In this document: one piece after another, positions 19,010-32,023 of the stretch
Numbering within the stretch: the stretch's first letter is position 1
Layout of the letters: each line of letters starts with the position of its first letter
Source of the DNA: Microbulbifer variabilis
Lineage (GTDB): Bacteria; Pseudomonadota; Gammaproteobacteria; Pseudomonadales; Cellvibrionaceae
Assembly: GCF_020524905.1 (NCBI RefSeq)
Contig: NZ_JAIVKI010000007.1
Span: forward strand, 62,001-126,000
DNA length: 64,000 nucleotides
Direction: 5' to 3'
The notes under the pieces: generated by a model
Seen by the model: the letters and a program-made list of their open reading frames with translations, nothing else
Databases searched by the model: none
Told to the model about the DNA's origin: nothing
Program-made: the position numbers and the translations under genes

Positions 19010-21295
19010 ATGCTCAGCAAGGACTTAGAGGTAACGCTCAATCTGGCGTTCAAGGGTGCACGAGCGAAGCGGCACGAATTCATGACTGTGGAGCACCTGT
19101 TACTAGCGCTCCTGGACAATGAGTCGGCTGCTGACGTGTTGCATGCCTGTGGGGCCGACCTGAGCGCATTGCGCCGCGAACTGTTGGAGTTTGTGGACTC
19201 AACCACGCCGTTAATCCCGGAGGCAGATACCGATCGCGAGACTCAGCCCACCCTGGGGTTCCAGAGGGTATTGCAGAGAGCCGTTTTCCATGTTCAGTCA
19301 TCGGGTAAAAAAGAGGTCACCGGAGCTAATGTACTGGTCGCCATTTTCTGTGAGCAGGAAAGCCAAGCCGTTTACTATCTGAAGCAGCAGAGTGTTGCGC
19401 GTATCGATGTCGTCAATTACATCACCCATGGAATTTCCAGGGTCGGTTCCAGCGGCAACAACCACAATCACCACCATGGCTCAGATGCCACCCAGGAGCA
19501 GGTGGAAGAGGAGATCAGTACCGGTACCGAGCCCGGAGGCTCTGACCCCCTGGAGAGCTATGCAACCAACCTGAATCAGGAGGCGATCCTTGGTCGAATC
19601 GACCCACTAGTCGGGCGCGGTCCCGAAGTTGAGCGGGTCACCCAGGTTCTTGCGCGACGCCGCAAAAACAACCCCCTGTTGGTCGGTGAGTCCGGCGTTG
19701 GTAAAACAGCCATCGCTGAGGGCTTAGCCAGGCGAATTGTGGACGAGGATATTCCCGAGCCACTAAAAGACAGCACCATTTATTCTCTCGACCTCGGATC
19801 TCTACTCGCTGGAACCAAGTACCGCGGCGATTTTGAGAAGCGTTTTAAAGCACTGTTAGCTGAGCTGAAAAAGCGCGAACACGCAGTCCTGTTTATCGAT
19901 GAGATCCATACCATTATTGGAGCCGGCGCAGCATCCGGCGGCGTTATGGATGCTTCCAACCTGCTGAAACCGCTGCTGTCCAGCGGTCAGCTCCGCTGCA
20001 TTGGCTCCACCACCTTTACCGAATATCGCGGCATCTTCGAGAAAGATCGCGCGCTCTCTCGCCGCTTTCAAAAAATCGATGTCAGTGAGCCCTCGGTTGA
20101 GGAGACTGTTCAGATACTGCAAGGGCTCAGGAGTTGCTTCGAGGATCATCACAAGGTGCGTTTCACAGATGCCGCCCTCGATGCCGCCGCTCAACTCTCC
20201 AGCCGTCACATCACCGAGCGTTTCCTACCCGATAAGGCCATCGATGTAATTGATGAGGCGGGGGCCTATCAATCCCTGTTGCCCGTAGAGGAGCGGACAG
20301 AGGTGATTGGTGTTAGTGAGATTGAGGAAGTCATTGCCAAGATGGCTCGCATCCCGGCGAAAAGTGTCTCTGCGTCTGATAAGGAGCAATTGTCGAGGCT
20401 CGATGACAACCTCAAGATGGTGGTCTTTGGTCAGGATCGAGCGATTGAAGCTCTCAGCACGGCGATCAAACTGAGTCGTGCGGGTCTCGGTGCCGAGGAG
20501 AAACCCATAGGTTCGTTCCTGTTCTCTGGTCCCACAGGGGTTGGTAAGACTGAACTCTGCCGCCAACTGGCCAAGGTGATGGGGATTGAGCTGATCCGCT
20601 TTGATATGTCTGAGTATATGGAGCGTCACACGGTTTCCCGTTTGATTGGTGCGCCTCCAGGCTATGTGGGCTTCGATCAGGGCGGGTTGTTAACCGATTC
20701 AGTGACCAAGCATCCGCACAGTGTGGTGTTGCTCGATGAGATAGAGAAGGCCCACCCGGAAGTATTTAACCTGCTTCTCCAGGTGATGGACCACGGGACT
20801 CTGACGGACAATAACGGTCGCAAGGCAGATTTCCGCAATGTGATCTTGATTATGACTACCAATGCAGGTGCTGAGCTGATGAGTCGCCGATCTATCGGTT
20901 TCTCCAGTCAGGACCACTCCTCCGATGGTATGGAGGAAATTAAGAAGATGTTTACCCCAGAATTCCGTAACCGCCTCGACAGTATTATCCAGTTTGGTGC
21001 TCTTCCATTGGATGTGGTTAAGACTGTGGTAGATAAGTTTATTGTCGAACTTCAGGCGCAGTTGGACGACTCCCGTGTAACCCTGGTCGTGGAGGATGAG
21101 GCTCGAGAGTGGCTGGCTATTCGCGGTTACGATGAAAAAATGGGAGCTCGCCCAATGTCTCGTTTGATTCGAGATAAGTTGCGTAAACCCTTGGCGGAGT
21201 CCGTTCTATTTGGGGAATTGGCGGAAGAGGGTGGCCGTGTAGTGGTCGTCATAGAAAATGACGAGATATCCATAAAGACGGCGGTTCCTGCCTGA
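19010..21295 (+). CDS. clpA: ATP-dependent Clp protease ATP-binding subunit ClpA
   Basis: A 761-residue double-AAA+ unfoldase that threads substrates into ClpP. Order of domains: N-domain of two Clp repeats (1-140), a His-rich linker (NNHNHHHG) near 150, AAA-1 with Walker [16 protein letters not shown] and Walker [13 protein letters not shown], then AAA-2 with Walker [16 protein letters not shown] and Walker [17 protein letters not shown] ClpP-docking loop of the IGL/IGF type is visible in RRSIGFSSQ. No M-domain is present, which separates it from ClpB. Paired with ClpS upstream; aat and bpt, which create N-degrons, lie just beyond the next terminator. Confidence 0.97.
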   Translation: MLSKDLEVTLNLAFKGARAKRHEFMTVEHLLLALLDNESAADVLHACGADLSALRRELLEFVDSTTPLIPEADTDRETQPTLGFQRVLQRAVFHVQSSGKKEVTGANVLVAIFCEQESQAVYYLKQQSVARIDVVNYITHGISRVGSSGNNHNHHHGSDATQEQVEEEISTGTEPGGSDPLESYATNLNQEAILGRIDPLVGRGPEVERVTQVLARRRKNNPLLVGESGVGKTAIAEGLARRIVDEDIPEPLKDSTIYSLDLGSLLAGTKYRGDFEKRFKALLAELKKREHAVLFIDEIHTIIGAGAASGGVMDASNLLKPLLSSGQLRCIGSTTFTEYRGIFEKDRALSRRFQKIDVSEPSVEETVQILQGLRSCFEDHHKVRFTDAALDAAAQLSSRHITERFLPDKAIDVIDEAGAYQSLLPVEERTEVIGVSEIEEVIAKMARIPAKSVSASDKEQLSRLDDNLKMVVFGQDRAIEALSTAIKLSRAGLGAEEKPIGSFLFSGPTGVGKTELCRQLAKVMGIELIRFDMSEYMERHTVSRLIGAPPGYVGFDQGGLLTDSVTKHPHSVVLLDEIEKAHPEVFNLLLQVMDHGTLTDNNGRKADFRNVILIMTTNAGAELMSRRSIGFSSQDHSSDGMEEIKKMFTPEFRNRLDSIIQFGALPLDVVKTVVDKFIVELQAQLDDSRVTLVVEDEAREWLAIRGYDEKMGARPMSRLIRDKLRKPLAESVLFGELAEEGGRVVVVIENDEISIKTAVPA

Positions 21296-21314
21296 ATTTG
21301 CTTGTAAACGCATC

Positions 21315-21343
21315 AAAAAAGCCACCGCAAGGTGGCTTTTTTG
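21315..21343. terminator. Bidirectional terminator between clpA and infA
   Basis: AAAAAAGCCACC-GCAA-GGTGGCTTTTTT: an 11-12-bp stem with A and T runs, so it can stop both clpA and the convergent infA. Confidence 0.92.
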
Positions 21344-21385
21344 TATCCCTGCAAATCGCCTTGGGGCTTTTGCTTGGCGAGCGAA

Positions 21386-21604
21386 TTAACGGGCGCGGTA
21401 CGTAATGCGGCCTTTGCTCAGGTCATAGGGAGTAAGCTCTACTTTGACCTTATCGCCAGTGAGGATGCGAATGTAGTTTTTACGCATTTTTCCTGAGATG
21501 TGCGCAATGACCACGTGTCCGTTTTCCAGCTTTACGCGGAAAGTGGTATTTGGCAGGGTGTCGATCACCTCGCCTTCCATTTCAATATAATCGTCTTTTG
21601 CCAT
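21386..21604 (-). CDS. infA: Translation initiation factor IF-1
   Basis: A 72-residue OB-fold protein, the usual length for IF-1, starting [19 protein letters not shown] and ending [13 protein letters not shown]. It binds the 30S A site during initiation. It lies 127 bases downstream of bpt in the order aat-bpt-infA seen in pseudomonads and relatives, and converges on clpA. Confidence 0.97.
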   Translation of the reverse strand: MAKDDYIEMEGEVIDTLPNTTFRVKLENGHVVIAHISGKMRKNYIRILTGDKVKVELTPYDLSKGRITYRAR

Positions 21605-21731
21605 GCGGCAGCAACCTTCAAATAAACTTGATCAGACCTGTACCCCGGAGGCAATCTTGCCTAGCCGCGGCTCGACGGGCGAGCATTTTGCACGAAAAGG
21701 GGGAATAGAGCAAAGGGCGCGTGCAATTGGG

Positions 21732-22451
21732 CTAGAGAGATTTCAAGCTCCAGCGGTTCTCAGTGAGCATTTCAATCGGCTTGAACTGGCTTTTGTAGGC
21801 CATTTTGTGGCACTTCTCAATCCAATAGCCCAAATAGAGATTGGGGAGGCCAAGTCGCCTGGCCCATTCAATCTGATAGAGAATGCAATAGCTGCCGAGG
21901 CTGCGTTTGTCCTCATCCGGGTCGAAGAAAGTATAGATGGCCGACAGGCCTGCAGTAAGGAGGTCAGTAACCGCTACTGCCACCAGACGACCCCGTGCGC
22001 GCAGCTCAAAATAGCGAGTGGCCCCCCAGGCTGGGCTCAAAAAGCTGCGATATTGCTCGCGACTGGGAGGGTACATTTCACCGTCGGCGTGGCGTTGTTC
22101 GATATAGCGGGCGTACAGCTCGTAGTGTTCGTCCGTGTCGATGGATTCAATATGGAAGATATCCAGGTCCCTATTGCGCTTCCAGCAGCGTCGCTGGTTG
22201 CGATCTGGCACAAAAAGGCCGACTGGCACACGGGCGGGTACACAGGCTCTGCAGGCGGCGCATTGTGGACGATAGAGGTAGGCTCCACTGCGGCGAAAGC
22301 CCAGCTCTGAGAGCCGGTTGTAAAGACGTTGGTCTACCTCTGTCTGCGGGTCTACAAATACCGTTGTCGCCTCCCTGTCCGGCAGGTAGCCGCATGGGTG
22401 GGGCAAGGTTGCCAATAGGCGGACCGAGTCGAGCTGAGAGTATTTACCCAT
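21732..22451 (-). CDS. bpt: Aspartate/glutamate leucyltransferase
   Basis: A 239-residue aminoacyl-tRNA-protein transferase of the bacterial Bpt (ATE-like) type, which adds Leu to proteins with N-terminal Asp or Glu so that ClpS-ClpAP degrades them. Signature stretches are HPCGYLPDREATTVFVD, the Cys-rich YRPQCAACRACVPARVPV and the C-terminal YLGYWIEKCHKMAYKSQF. ATG 22451 (MGKYSQLDSV) is chosen; a longer frame open to 22550 adds non-family residues. It overlaps the end of aat by eight bases, so the two transferases are co-translated. Confidence 0.93.
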   Translation of the reverse strand: MGKYSQLDSVRLLATLPHPCGYLPDREATTVFVDPQTEVDQRLYNRLSELGFRRSGAYLYRPQCAACRACVPARVPVGLFVPDRNQRRCWKRNRDLDIFHIESIDTDEHYELYARYIEQRHADGEMYPPSREQYRSFLSPAWGATRYFELRARGRLVAVAVTDLLTAGLSAIYTFFDPDEDKRSLGSYCILYQIEWARRLGLPNLYLGYWIEKCHKMAYKSQFKPIEMLTENRWSLKSL

Positions 22452-23163
22452 AAGTCCACGAAAGTTTCCAAGGCTGCGGGAAGGCGGGTTGTGCCAGGCC
22501 GCATTCCAGCAAGTGTTCGAAGTCCCTGCGACATAATTCAACGGCCCCAAGACTGCTTAGGTGGGGGTTACCTACCTGGCAGTCGACTAGAGGGCAGCCC
22601 CACAATTCTAATTGGCGAATGAGGTGGACAAAAGCGACTTTGGAAGCATCTGTCTCCCGGTGAAACATTGACTCACCAAAAAATACCCGCCCAATGGCTA
22701 TGCCATAAAGCCCGCCTACCAACTGTCCGTCGCGCCATACTTCGACTGAGTGGGCATGGCCCAGGTGAAACATATCGACATAGGCCTCAATCATCTCATC
22801 GGTAATCCAGGTGCCATCTTCAGAGGCTCTAGGGGCACGGCAGCCTTCGATCACTTGTTCGAAGGCCTGGTCAAATGTGACCGAGAATATACCTCGGCGC
22901 AGCACTTTACGCAGACTGCGGCCTACACGAAATTCACTGGGTATCACTACACAGCGTGGCGAGGGGGACCACCAAAGGACGGGCTGGTCATCAGAAAACC
23001 AGGGAAAGATACCGCGTTCATATGCCGCTAACAGCCAGTCAGGGGTCAGGTCTCCGCCTGCTGCGAGGAGCCCATTGGGATCGTCGAGCGCTGTCTGGGT
23101 GGGAGGGAAATCGATATGGTTATGGTCGAGCCACATCAGGCGGCTTTGGGTATTCCTTGCCAC
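22444..23163 (-). CDS. aat: Leucyl/phenylalanyl-tRNA-protein transferase
   Basis: A 239-residue enzyme that adds Leu or Phe to N-terminal Lys or Arg, producing primary N-degrons. Motifs include PNGLLAAGGDLTPDWLLAAY, RGIFPWF, the region LWWSPSPRCVV and HAHSVEVWRDGQLVGGLYG, all standard for Aat. The start is GTG at 23163. Downstream bpt overlaps by eight bases. With clpS and clpA 1.1 kb away, this is a compact N-degron module. Confidence 0.95.
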   Translation of the reverse strand: MARNTQSRLMWLDHNHIDFPPTQTALDDPNGLLAAGGDLTPDWLLAAYERGIFPWFSDDQPVLWWSPSPRCVVIPSEFRVGRSLRKVLRRGIFSVTFDQAFEQVIEGCRAPRASEDGTWITDEMIEAYVDMFHLGHAHSVEVWRDGQLVGGLYGIAIGRVFFGESMFHRETDASKVAFVHLIRQLELWGCPLVDCQVGNPHLSSLGAVELCRRDFEHLLECGLAQPAFPQPWKLSWTYG

Positions 23164-23194
23164 AAAATGATACCTGTCCTGGGCCTGAAGAGGT

Positions 23195-23217
23195 CCGGGT
23201 ACCTTATGGATACCCGG
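23195..23217. other. Hairpin between trxB and aat
   Basis: CCGGGTA and TACCCGG form a 7-bp stem with a 9-base loop in the 69-base gap between trxB and aat. No T run follows on the minus strand, so it may be a weak terminator, a processing site or simply chance. Confidence 0.4.
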
Positions 23218-23232
23218 GGAGGGAAGCGCTTA

Positions 23233-24596
<1,364 letters not shown>

Positions 24597-25634
24597 ATGA
24601 GGCAAGGTAGAAAAATTGTACCGTTAAACCTGAGCAACGACCTGGTTGGCCACCCAACGTTTACTTTTAGTCTCAGTAATGAAGCGCAGGTATTTGTCTC
24701 AGAAATTCTGGATGACACTTTTTCTTTGAGGTTATCCATTGATCTGGGGCCCGATGGTAGCCACATCGCGAGTTTGCATGGCCCCCCCGATCTAGTGGAA
24801 TTGTTTGCATCTCTAAAACTGCAGGTCAGGTGCGAGATTGTGGCAGATGGGTACAATGTCCTTACTCAGGATGCTATTGACGCCTTCGTAGTTTCACCGG
24901 AATCGAAAGCAAAGTTGCTCGAAGCGTTGGATCTCAGGGAGGGTGACAAGGTACTGGATTTGATGAGTGGGAATGGGGCAGTCAGCCAGTTGCTACTGGA
25001 GTATGCCGATGAAAAAGCAATGGAAATTGCCCTCAGCCTGTGCGATACCCACTATTCACAACTCAAGCGCATTGACCCCAATGTGCGAGAGAGAGTGGTC
25101 GATGTCACTGTGGGTGATGCGAGGGCTCTGCCTTACGAGAGGGAATCTTTTGATACGGTGGTGCTCAAAATGGGGCTGCATGAAGTGCCCCAGTTGGATC
25201 AGCCATTGGTGATGAGGGAAGTATTCCGGGTCTTGAGGAAGGGGGGGCGCTTTATTATTTGGCAATTGCTGCCAGCCTCCGGTGTGATGCAGGATGTGTT
25301 TACCGATATTGTACGGAAATCCAGCATGTTGGCCCGCTGCGAGTCCCAGGCTTTCAATCGCTACTTCCCAAGACAGGACCAATTAGCCTGGCTTTTTAAG
25401 GGCGCTGGGTTTAACGAATGTGAGGAGATTTTTCGGGCTGAGTTTGCCTACAGCACTCAGGCAAGGCTGAGTGCTGAGTTAGGTGGAGACAGCAGCAAAC
25501 TGGAAATACTGAATCGCTTTGCTCGCGACAGGGCTCCCCAAGAGGTGCGAGACTCAATGTTTTGGCGGGATACAGGCGAGGATATCTCTCTAAAAGTCCC
25601 GGCTTGTATTTATCGCACATACAAACCATCGTAA
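24597..25634 (+). CDS. Class I SAM-dependent methyltransferase with an unassigned N-domain
   Basis: A 345-residue protein. Residues ~115-240 form a class I methyltransferase: motif I KVLDLMSGNGAVSQLL, an acidic motif near VTVGDARALPYERESFD, and LRKGGRFIIWQ as motif IV/post-IV. The first ~100 residues (PTFTFSLSNEAQVFVSEILD onward) are not part of that fold; they look beta-rich and I do not recognise them. The C-terminal part (GAGFNECEEIFRAEFAYST) continues the methyltransferase sheet. Substrate unknown; it stands alone between trxB and ftsK and points toward ftsK. Confidence 0.75.
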   Translation: MRQGRKIVPLNLSNDLVGHPTFTFSLSNEAQVFVSEILDDTFSLRLSIDLGPDGSHIASLHGPPDLVELFASLKLQVRCEIVADGYNVLTQDAIDAFVVSPESKAKLLEALDLREGDKVLDLMSGNGAVSQLLLEYADEKAMEIALSLCDTHYSQLKRIDPNVRERVVDVTVGDARALPYERESFDTVVLKMGLHEVPQLDQPLVMREVFRVLRKGGRFIIWQLLPASGVMQDVFTDIVRKSSMLARCESQAFNRYFPRQDQLAWLFKGAGFNECEEIFRAEFAYSTQARLSAELGGDSSKLEILNRFARDRAPQEVRDSMFWRDTGEDISLKVPACIYRTYKPS

Positions 25635-25798
25635 ATCTAAGATAATTAAGCCATCGATAAAATCGCTTTGAAAGCGATTCCCATTGAGTAGTAAATTTCA
25701 GGTTGTGAGATAAGCCTGCTGCTACAGGGACAACAACTAAGAACAAAGTAACTACAAAGTAACTAAAAAGTAACAACAAAGATTATTGAGGTAAGCCA

Positions 25799-28141
25799 TT
25801 GAAGGCCGAGAGCGCAACCGAAGAAAATTCCGCGAAGAGCGGTGTATTGCCGGATTCACTCGTTGCCCGTTTGGTTCGCGAGGGTGCTTTGATCAGTCTG
25901 CTAGCGGGTGCACTGCTATTGGCGATCAGCCTACTGAGTTACGATTCCCAGGATCCGGGTTGGTCCCATACCGGCCAGTTAGGAAAAGTGCACAACGCCA
26001 TTGGTCCAGCCGGAGCCTGGCTTGCCGATGTGTGTCTTTCGCTGTTGGGTTGGATGGCCTACCTGTTCCCCCTGTTGATCGGCTTACGTGCCTATAAAAT
26101 CTTGCGCGATCGCAATGCGCGTTTTCATGCTCCACTACTTGCACTAAGAGTCTTTGGTCTGACACTTCTGTTAGTCAGTGGCGCCTCTCTGGCGACACTC
26201 TGTTTTTCCCCTGCGGACAATCCACTGCCTTTTACTAATGGCGGAATTATTGGTGAAGCGCTGTCGAGTTCCCTGGAAGGTAGCCTCGGATATGTTGGCG
26301 CGACAATTTTATTGCTGGCGATTTTCGCTATTGGCACCACCGTGTTTACCGGCCTTTCCTGGCTCAAGCTGGTGGAGTCCATTGGACGAAATGTGTTGGG
26401 GCTTATTGCCTGGTTGGCCAGTTATTACAAGCAGTGGCGTCAAAAACGCACTGAGCAGCGGGTGGCGCGAGAAGCCATAGTAGTACGCAAAGCCGCCGTG
26501 GAAGAAGAGAAACAGCGCACAGCAAAACGCATTCCTCCGAAGATCGAAGCGACGGTGCCGAAGCCGAAGCAGAGCCCTCGGGCGGCAAAAGAAAAGCAGG
26601 GTGAGCTATTCAAGGGAGGACCTGTTACTGGAACCTTGCCACCTCTGGGACTTCTCGATCCCTCCGATCAGAATAAGAAGCCGGGTTTTTCCCGGGAGTC
26701 CCTCGAAGCTCTGTCGCGTTTGCTGGAGTTGAAGCTCAAGGATTTTGGTGTGATAGCCGAGGTTGTATCGGTATTGCCTGGCCCCGTGGTTACCCGCTTT
26801 GAGATCCAGCCGGCGCCGGGGGTCAAGGTGAGTAAAATCTCAAACCTGGCCAAGGACCTTGCCAGATCCCTGGCGGTAATCAGTGTCCGTGTAGTGGAGG
26901 TGATCCCGGGTAAATCGGTGGTGGGTATTGAGATTCCCAACGAGAATCGGCAGATGGTACGCCTCAGTGAGGTGCTTTCCGCCGATGTCTATGAAAATGC
27001 CAAGTCACCCCTGACTCTGGCGCTCGGTCACGATATTTCCGGTCAGCCGGTAGTGGCAGATCTTGCTAAAATGCCCCATCTACTGGTAGCTGGTACCACC
27101 GGTTCCGGTAAATCTGTAGGCATCAATGTGATGTTGCTCAGCCTGCTGTACAAGTCCACACCTGAAGAAGTCCGCCTGATTTTGGTGGACCCGAAGATGT
27201 TGGAGTTATCGGTGTACGAGGGTATCCCCCATCTGCTCACGCCGGTGATCACCGATATGAACGACGCGGCCAATGGTTTGCGCTGGTGCGTTGGGGAAAT
27301 GGAGCGTCGTTATAAATTAATGGCGGCGATGGGAGTGCGCAACCTGGCGGGCTTTAATCGCAAGATAAAAGAGGCTGAGGAGGCTGGTGAGCCGATTCTG
27401 GATCCTATTTGGGAACCAGATCCGGCCTCCAGAGTTCCGGCGGAAGAGCAAACCGCTCCAGCGCTGAAAGCACTGCCCGCTATCGTGGTTGTTATCGATG
27501 AATTTGCCGACATGATGATGATTGTTGGCAAGAAGGTTGAGCAACTGATTGCCCGTATCGCACAGAAAGCCCGTGCTGCAGGTATTCATCTGCTGTTAGC
27601 TACCCAGCGGCCCTCGGTGGATGTAATTACCGGGTTGATTAAGGCCAACGTGCCAACCCGTATTGGTTTTCAGGTCTCCTCCAAAGTGGATTCCCGCACG
27701 ATTCTTGACCAAGGTGGTGCCGAGCAGCTGCTCGGTCACGGCGATATGCTCTACCTGCCCCCGGGCAGCGGTGTACCAGTGCGGGTTCACGGTGCTTTCG
27801 TTGACGATCACGAAGTGCATAAAGTCGTAGCAGACTGGACTCGTCGGGGTGAGCCCGAATACATCGACGGTATTGTCGATGACAGCAATAACAGTATTCC
27901 GGTACCCGGGTTACAGTCCGAGGGCAGTGATGAAGATGATCCCGAGTCGGATGCTCTTTACGATGAAGCGGTTGCTTTCGTCACCAAATCGCGCAAGGCG
28001 TCTATCTCCTCTGTGCAGCGCCAGCTCCGCATCGGCTACAATCGCGCGGCGCGTATGATCGATGCTATGGAGGCTGCCGGAGTTGTGTCGCCCGCTGGGC
28101 ATAATGGCAATCGTGAAGTCTTGGTTCCGCCCTCCGCCTAA
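25799..28141 (+). CDS. ftsK: DNA translocase FtsK
   Basis: A 780-residue septal DNA pump that clears chromosome termini during division and activates XerCD. Four or five N-terminal membrane segments lie in residues ~25-200, followed by a short basic Ala/Lys-rich linker (~210-270), then the motor with Walker [13 protein letters not shown] and Walker [13 protein letters not shown], and the C-terminal gamma winged helix ([20 protein letters not shown]). The linker is much shorter than in E. coli FtsK (1,329 residues), as is common in other gammaproteobacteria. TTG start at 25799 is supported by GAGG 8-11 bases upstream. lolA follows. Confidence 0.96.
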   Translation: MKAESATEENSAKSGVLPDSLVARLVREGALISLLAGALLLAISLLSYDSQDPGWSHTGQLGKVHNAIGPAGAWLADVCLSLLGWMAYLFPLLIGLRAYKILRDRNARFHAPLLALRVFGLTLLLVSGASLATLCFSPADNPLPFTNGGIIGEALSSSLEGSLGYVGATILLLAIFAIGTTVFTGLSWLKLVESIGRNVLGLIAWLASYYKQWRQKRTEQRVAREAIVVRKAAVEEEKQRTAKRIPPKIEATVPKPKQSPRAAKEKQGELFKGGPVTGTLPPLGLLDPSDQNKKPGFSRESLEALSRLLELKLKDFGVIAEVVSVLPGPVVTRFEIQPAPGVKVSKISNLAKDLARSLAVISVRVVEVIPGKSVVGIEIPNENRQMVRLSEVLSADVYENAKSPLTLALGHDISGQPVVADLAKMPHLLVAGTTGSGKSVGINVMLLSLLYKSTPEEVRLILVDPKMLELSVYEGIPHLLTPVITDMNDAANGLRWCVGEMERRYKLMAAMGVRNLAGFNRKIKEAEEAGEPILDPIWEPDPASRVPAEEQTAPALKALPAIVVVIDEFADMMMIVGKKVEQLIARIAQKARAAGIHLLLATQRPSVDVITGLIKANVPTRIGFQVSSKVDSRTILDQGGAEQLLGHGDMLYLPPGSGVPVRVHGAFVDDHEVHKVVADWTRRGEPEYIDGIVDDSNNSIPVPGLQSEGSDEDDPESDALYDEAVAFVTKSRKASISSVQRQLRIGYNRAARMIDAMEAAGVVSPAGHNGNREVLVPPSA

Positions 28142-28223
28142 GAGGAATCGATACCAATTGCAGTTAAGCTACGGTTCACTTCCCGCTAGCTAATCTTTAG
28201 GGAAATCAACACACTGGAACTCA

Positions 28224-28838
28224 ATGATGAAGAATATTCTACGCAACTTGCTGGTGGTATTGACGGTTGTGGCCAGTGCAGCCTGGGCCGATGCCACTGA
28301 AGATCTCGGCAAACTACTGCAACCACTGACTTCTCTTTCTGGAAACTTTAAGCAGACTTTGATTGATGAGCGCGGCAAGGTTTCGCAAAAAAGTAACGGC
28401 AGCTTTTCTGTGCAGCGGCCGGGCAAGTTACGCTGGAAAACGGGCGAGCCTTATGCCCAATTATTGGTGACTAATAATAAAACTTTATGGCTCTATGATC
28501 CGGATCTTGAGCAAGTCACCATACGTCCGGTGGATGAGCGCATGAAAGAAACCCCAGCGCTGTTACTCGGTGGCAAGGTTGAGGATATTCGTAAATCTTT
28601 CGATGTGACCTTAAAAGACGGCGTTTACCAGCTGGTGCCAAAGAATCCAAAGGCGCCGTTTAAGTCAATGGAAATTCGCTTCGCTAAAGATGGTCTGCCG
28701 TCCGCTATGAAAGTACGCGACAGCATGGGGCAGACAACCGAGATCGCCTTCAGCGGTATGAAAGCCAATCCCAAACTTTCTGAGTCCCTCTTTAATTTCA
28801 AGCCACCCGCTGGTACAGACATAATCAAAGATGAGTGA
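28224..28838 (+). CDS. lolA: Outer-membrane lipoprotein carrier protein LolA
   Basis: A 204-residue periplasmic chaperone that carries lipoproteins from LolCDE to LolB. The signal peptide (MMKNILRNLLVVLTVVASAAWADA) is clear. Family stretches include LTSLSGNFKQTLIDERG, FSVQRPGKLRWKTGEPYAQL and the TLWLYDPDLEQVTI strand. The order ftsK-lolA-rarA is conserved in gammaproteobacteria. Its last eight bases overlap the start of rarA. Confidence 0.95.
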   Translation: MMKNILRNLLVVLTVVASAAWADATEDLGKLLQPLTSLSGNFKQTLIDERGKVSQKSNGSFSVQRPGKLRWKTGEPYAQLLVTNNKTLWLYDPDLEQVTIRPVDERMKETPALLLGGKVEDIRKSFDVTLKDGVYQLVPKNPKAPFKSMEIRFAKDGLPSAMKVRDSMGQTTEIAFSGMKANPKLSESLFNFKPPAGTDIIKDE

Positions 28839-30174
28839 CCTGTTTCAAACTCCACCGACGCACCAACCACTGGCCGCGAGAATGCGGCCCGATTCCCTGG
28901 CCCACTATGTGGGCCAATCACATTTATTGGGGAAGGGAAAGCCTCTGCGGGAGGCGGTTGAGCGTGGCCAGTTGCACTCGATGATCCTGTGGGGGCCGCC
29001 GGGCGTCGGCAAGACCACATTTGCCCGGCTGTTGGCGGCAGAGTGTGATGCGCACTTCGCCACTCTTTCTGCAGTGTTGGCGGGAGTGAAGGATATTCGG
29101 CAGGCAGTTGCTGAAGCCGAACAACGGCGAATACAGTCAGGCCGTAACACCATTCTTTTTGTCGACGAAGTACACCGTTTCAACAAAGCGCAGCAAGATG
29201 CTTTTCTTCCTTATGTGGAAGAGGGCACTGTGACTTTTGTTGGTGCCACTACTGAAAACCCAGCCTTTGAGCTGAACAATGCGCTCCTGTCCCGTTGCCG
29301 GGTTTATCTACTGCGCAGTATTCCCGTAGAAGATTTGCTCGGGCTACTGCAGTATGCGCTGCAGACGGATGATCAACTACGCGAGCGAAGTGTTCATGTG
29401 CCAGAAAATGTTTTGGGCAAGATTGCCCGCGCGGCCGATGGCGATGCACGCAGCGCCTTGAACTTGCTCGAAGTCGCTTGCGACCTGGCCAGGGAAGAGG
29501 GCGGTAAACTTCTGGTCGATGAAGACGTACTTAGCGAAGTACTTAGCGCCGATGTGCGCCGATTCGACAAGGGCGGTGATTATTTTTACGACCAGATTTC
29601 TGCCATGCATAAATCTGTGCGTGGCTCAGATCCCGATGCTGCACTGTATTGGTTTGTGCGCATGCTCGATGGCGGTTGCGATCCCTTGTATATCGCCCGC
29701 CGGGTAGTGCGTATGGCCAGTGAAGATATTGGTAATGCCGATCCACGCGCGTTGCAGCTGGCTCTGAATGCCTGGGATGTCCAGGAGCGTCTCGGTAGCC
29801 CGGAGGGAGAACTGGCTATTGCTCAGGCAGTTACTTATCTTGCAGTCGCGGCTAAAAGCAACGCAGTTTATAGTGCTTATAATCGCGCAGTGGCTGATGT
29901 GCGCCGGGAACCCAGTTACGAAGTCCCCATTCATTTGCGCAATGCCCCCACTAAGTTGGCGAAGAGCCTGTCTCACGGTGCTGAGTACCGCTATGCCCAC
30001 AATGAGCCTGATGCTTTCGCGGCAGGAGAGAACTACTTCCCCGAAGAGATTGCAGACAGGCAGTATTACCAGCCGGTACCCCGCGGGCTGGAACTAAAGA
30101 TTTCTGAAAAGTTACAGGTGCTGCGACGCCTTAACAGTGAAAGTGCCGAGCAGCGCTATAAAAACAAACCATAG
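28831..30174 (+). CDS. rarA: Replication-associated recombination protein A
   Basis: A 447-residue AAA+ ATPase of the RarA/MgsA/WRNIP1 group that acts at stalled replication forks. N-terminal PLAARMRPDSLAHYVGQSHL, Walker A GPPGVGKTTFARLLA, Walker B ILFVDEVHRFNKAQQDAF and the sensor region GATTENPAFELNNALLSR are clear; the C-terminal tetramerisation part contains MLDGGCDPLYIARRVVRMAS. Overlap with lolA by eight bases indicates co-translation. Confidence 0.95.
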   Translation: MSDLFQTPPTHQPLAARMRPDSLAHYVGQSHLLGKGKPLREAVERGQLHSMILWGPPGVGKTTFARLLAAECDAHFATLSAVLAGVKDIRQAVAEAEQRRIQSGRNTILFVDEVHRFNKAQQDAFLPYVEEGTVTFVGATTENPAFELNNALLSRCRVYLLRSIPVEDLLGLLQYALQTDDQLRERSVHVPENVLGKIARAADGDARSALNLLEVACDLAREEGGKLLVDEDVLSEVLSADVRRFDKGGDYFYDQISAMHKSVRGSDPDAALYWFVRMLDGGCDPLYIARRVVRMASEDIGNADPRALQLALNAWDVQERLGSPEGELAIAQAVTYLAVAAKSNAVYSAYNRAVADVRREPSYEVPIHLRNAPTKLAKSLSHGAEYRYAHNEPDAFAAGENYFPEEIADRQYYQPVPRGLELKISEKLQVLRRLNSESAEQRYKNKP

Positions 30175-30218
30175 CGTTAGGCAAAAGAGCAAGTCGAAAA
30201 GATTAGAAGGAAAAATCT

Positions 30219-30593
30219 ATGCAGTGGCTGGCCATCGCCATAGGTGGTGCCTTGGGGGCAATACTTCGTCACCAGATTACTGTCTGGAGCTACCCGGTAT
30301 TCAACGGGAAATTTCCACTTGGTACATTGATAGTGAACGTGCTGGGATCATTCCTTATCGGTATTGCTTACATATTGATCACTCACAGGGCAATGCTCGG
30401 GGAGGAGTGGCGTCTGCTGATTATGACAGGTCTGTTCGGTGCATTGACTACCTTTTCCACTTTCTCCCTAGAGAGCCTGATACTGTGGCACAATGGCCAG
30501 CCTTTGATGGCTCTTGGCTATATTGCCGGCAGTCTCATTTGCTGTCTGGCGGCTACGGGAGCCGCGGTCGCCCTGGCGACGCGTTATTTTTAA
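30219..30593 (+). CDS. crcB: Fluoride exporter CrcB/FluC
   Basis: A 124-residue protein with four membrane helices, half of a dual-topology dimeric fluoride channel. Signature stretches are GGALGAILRHQ, the Asn-containing LIVNVLGSFLIGIAYI and GLFGALTTFSTFS with the conserved Phe and Thr/Ser residues of the pore. Only 44 bases separate it from rarA, so no fluoride riboswitch fits in front. serS follows after 55 bases. Confidence 0.94.
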   Translation: MQWLAIAIGGALGAILRHQITVWSYPVFNGKFPLGTLIVNVLGSFLIGIAYILITHRAMLGEEWRLLIMTGLFGALTTFSTFSLESLILWHNGQPLMALGYIAGSLICCLAATGAAVALATRYF

Positions 30594-30609
30594 CCAATAT
30601 TTACTTTAA

Positions 30610-31932
<1,323 letters not shown>

Positions 31933-31944
31933 ATGCGGTGATTT

Positions 31945-31976
31945 AAAAGGGCGAACATTATGTTCGCCCTTTTTTC
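31945..31976 (+). terminator. Rho-independent terminator after serS
   Basis: AAAAGGGCGAACA pairs with TGTTCGCCCTTTT, followed by further T. It lies 12 bases after the serS stop. Confidence 0.92.
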
Positions 31977-32023
31977 TTTGCTGGGTAGAATACAACCCAC
32001 CGGCCTGTTTGATGGATTAATCC

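Noticed and set aside
21603-22310. A 235-codon plus-strand frame opposite bpt
   Set aside because: bpt on the minus strand is unmistakable; the plus frame has no domain.
30175-30218. Fluoride riboswitch in front of crcB
   Set aside because: Only 44 bases separate rarA and crcB, and no conserved fluoride aptamer sequence is visible.
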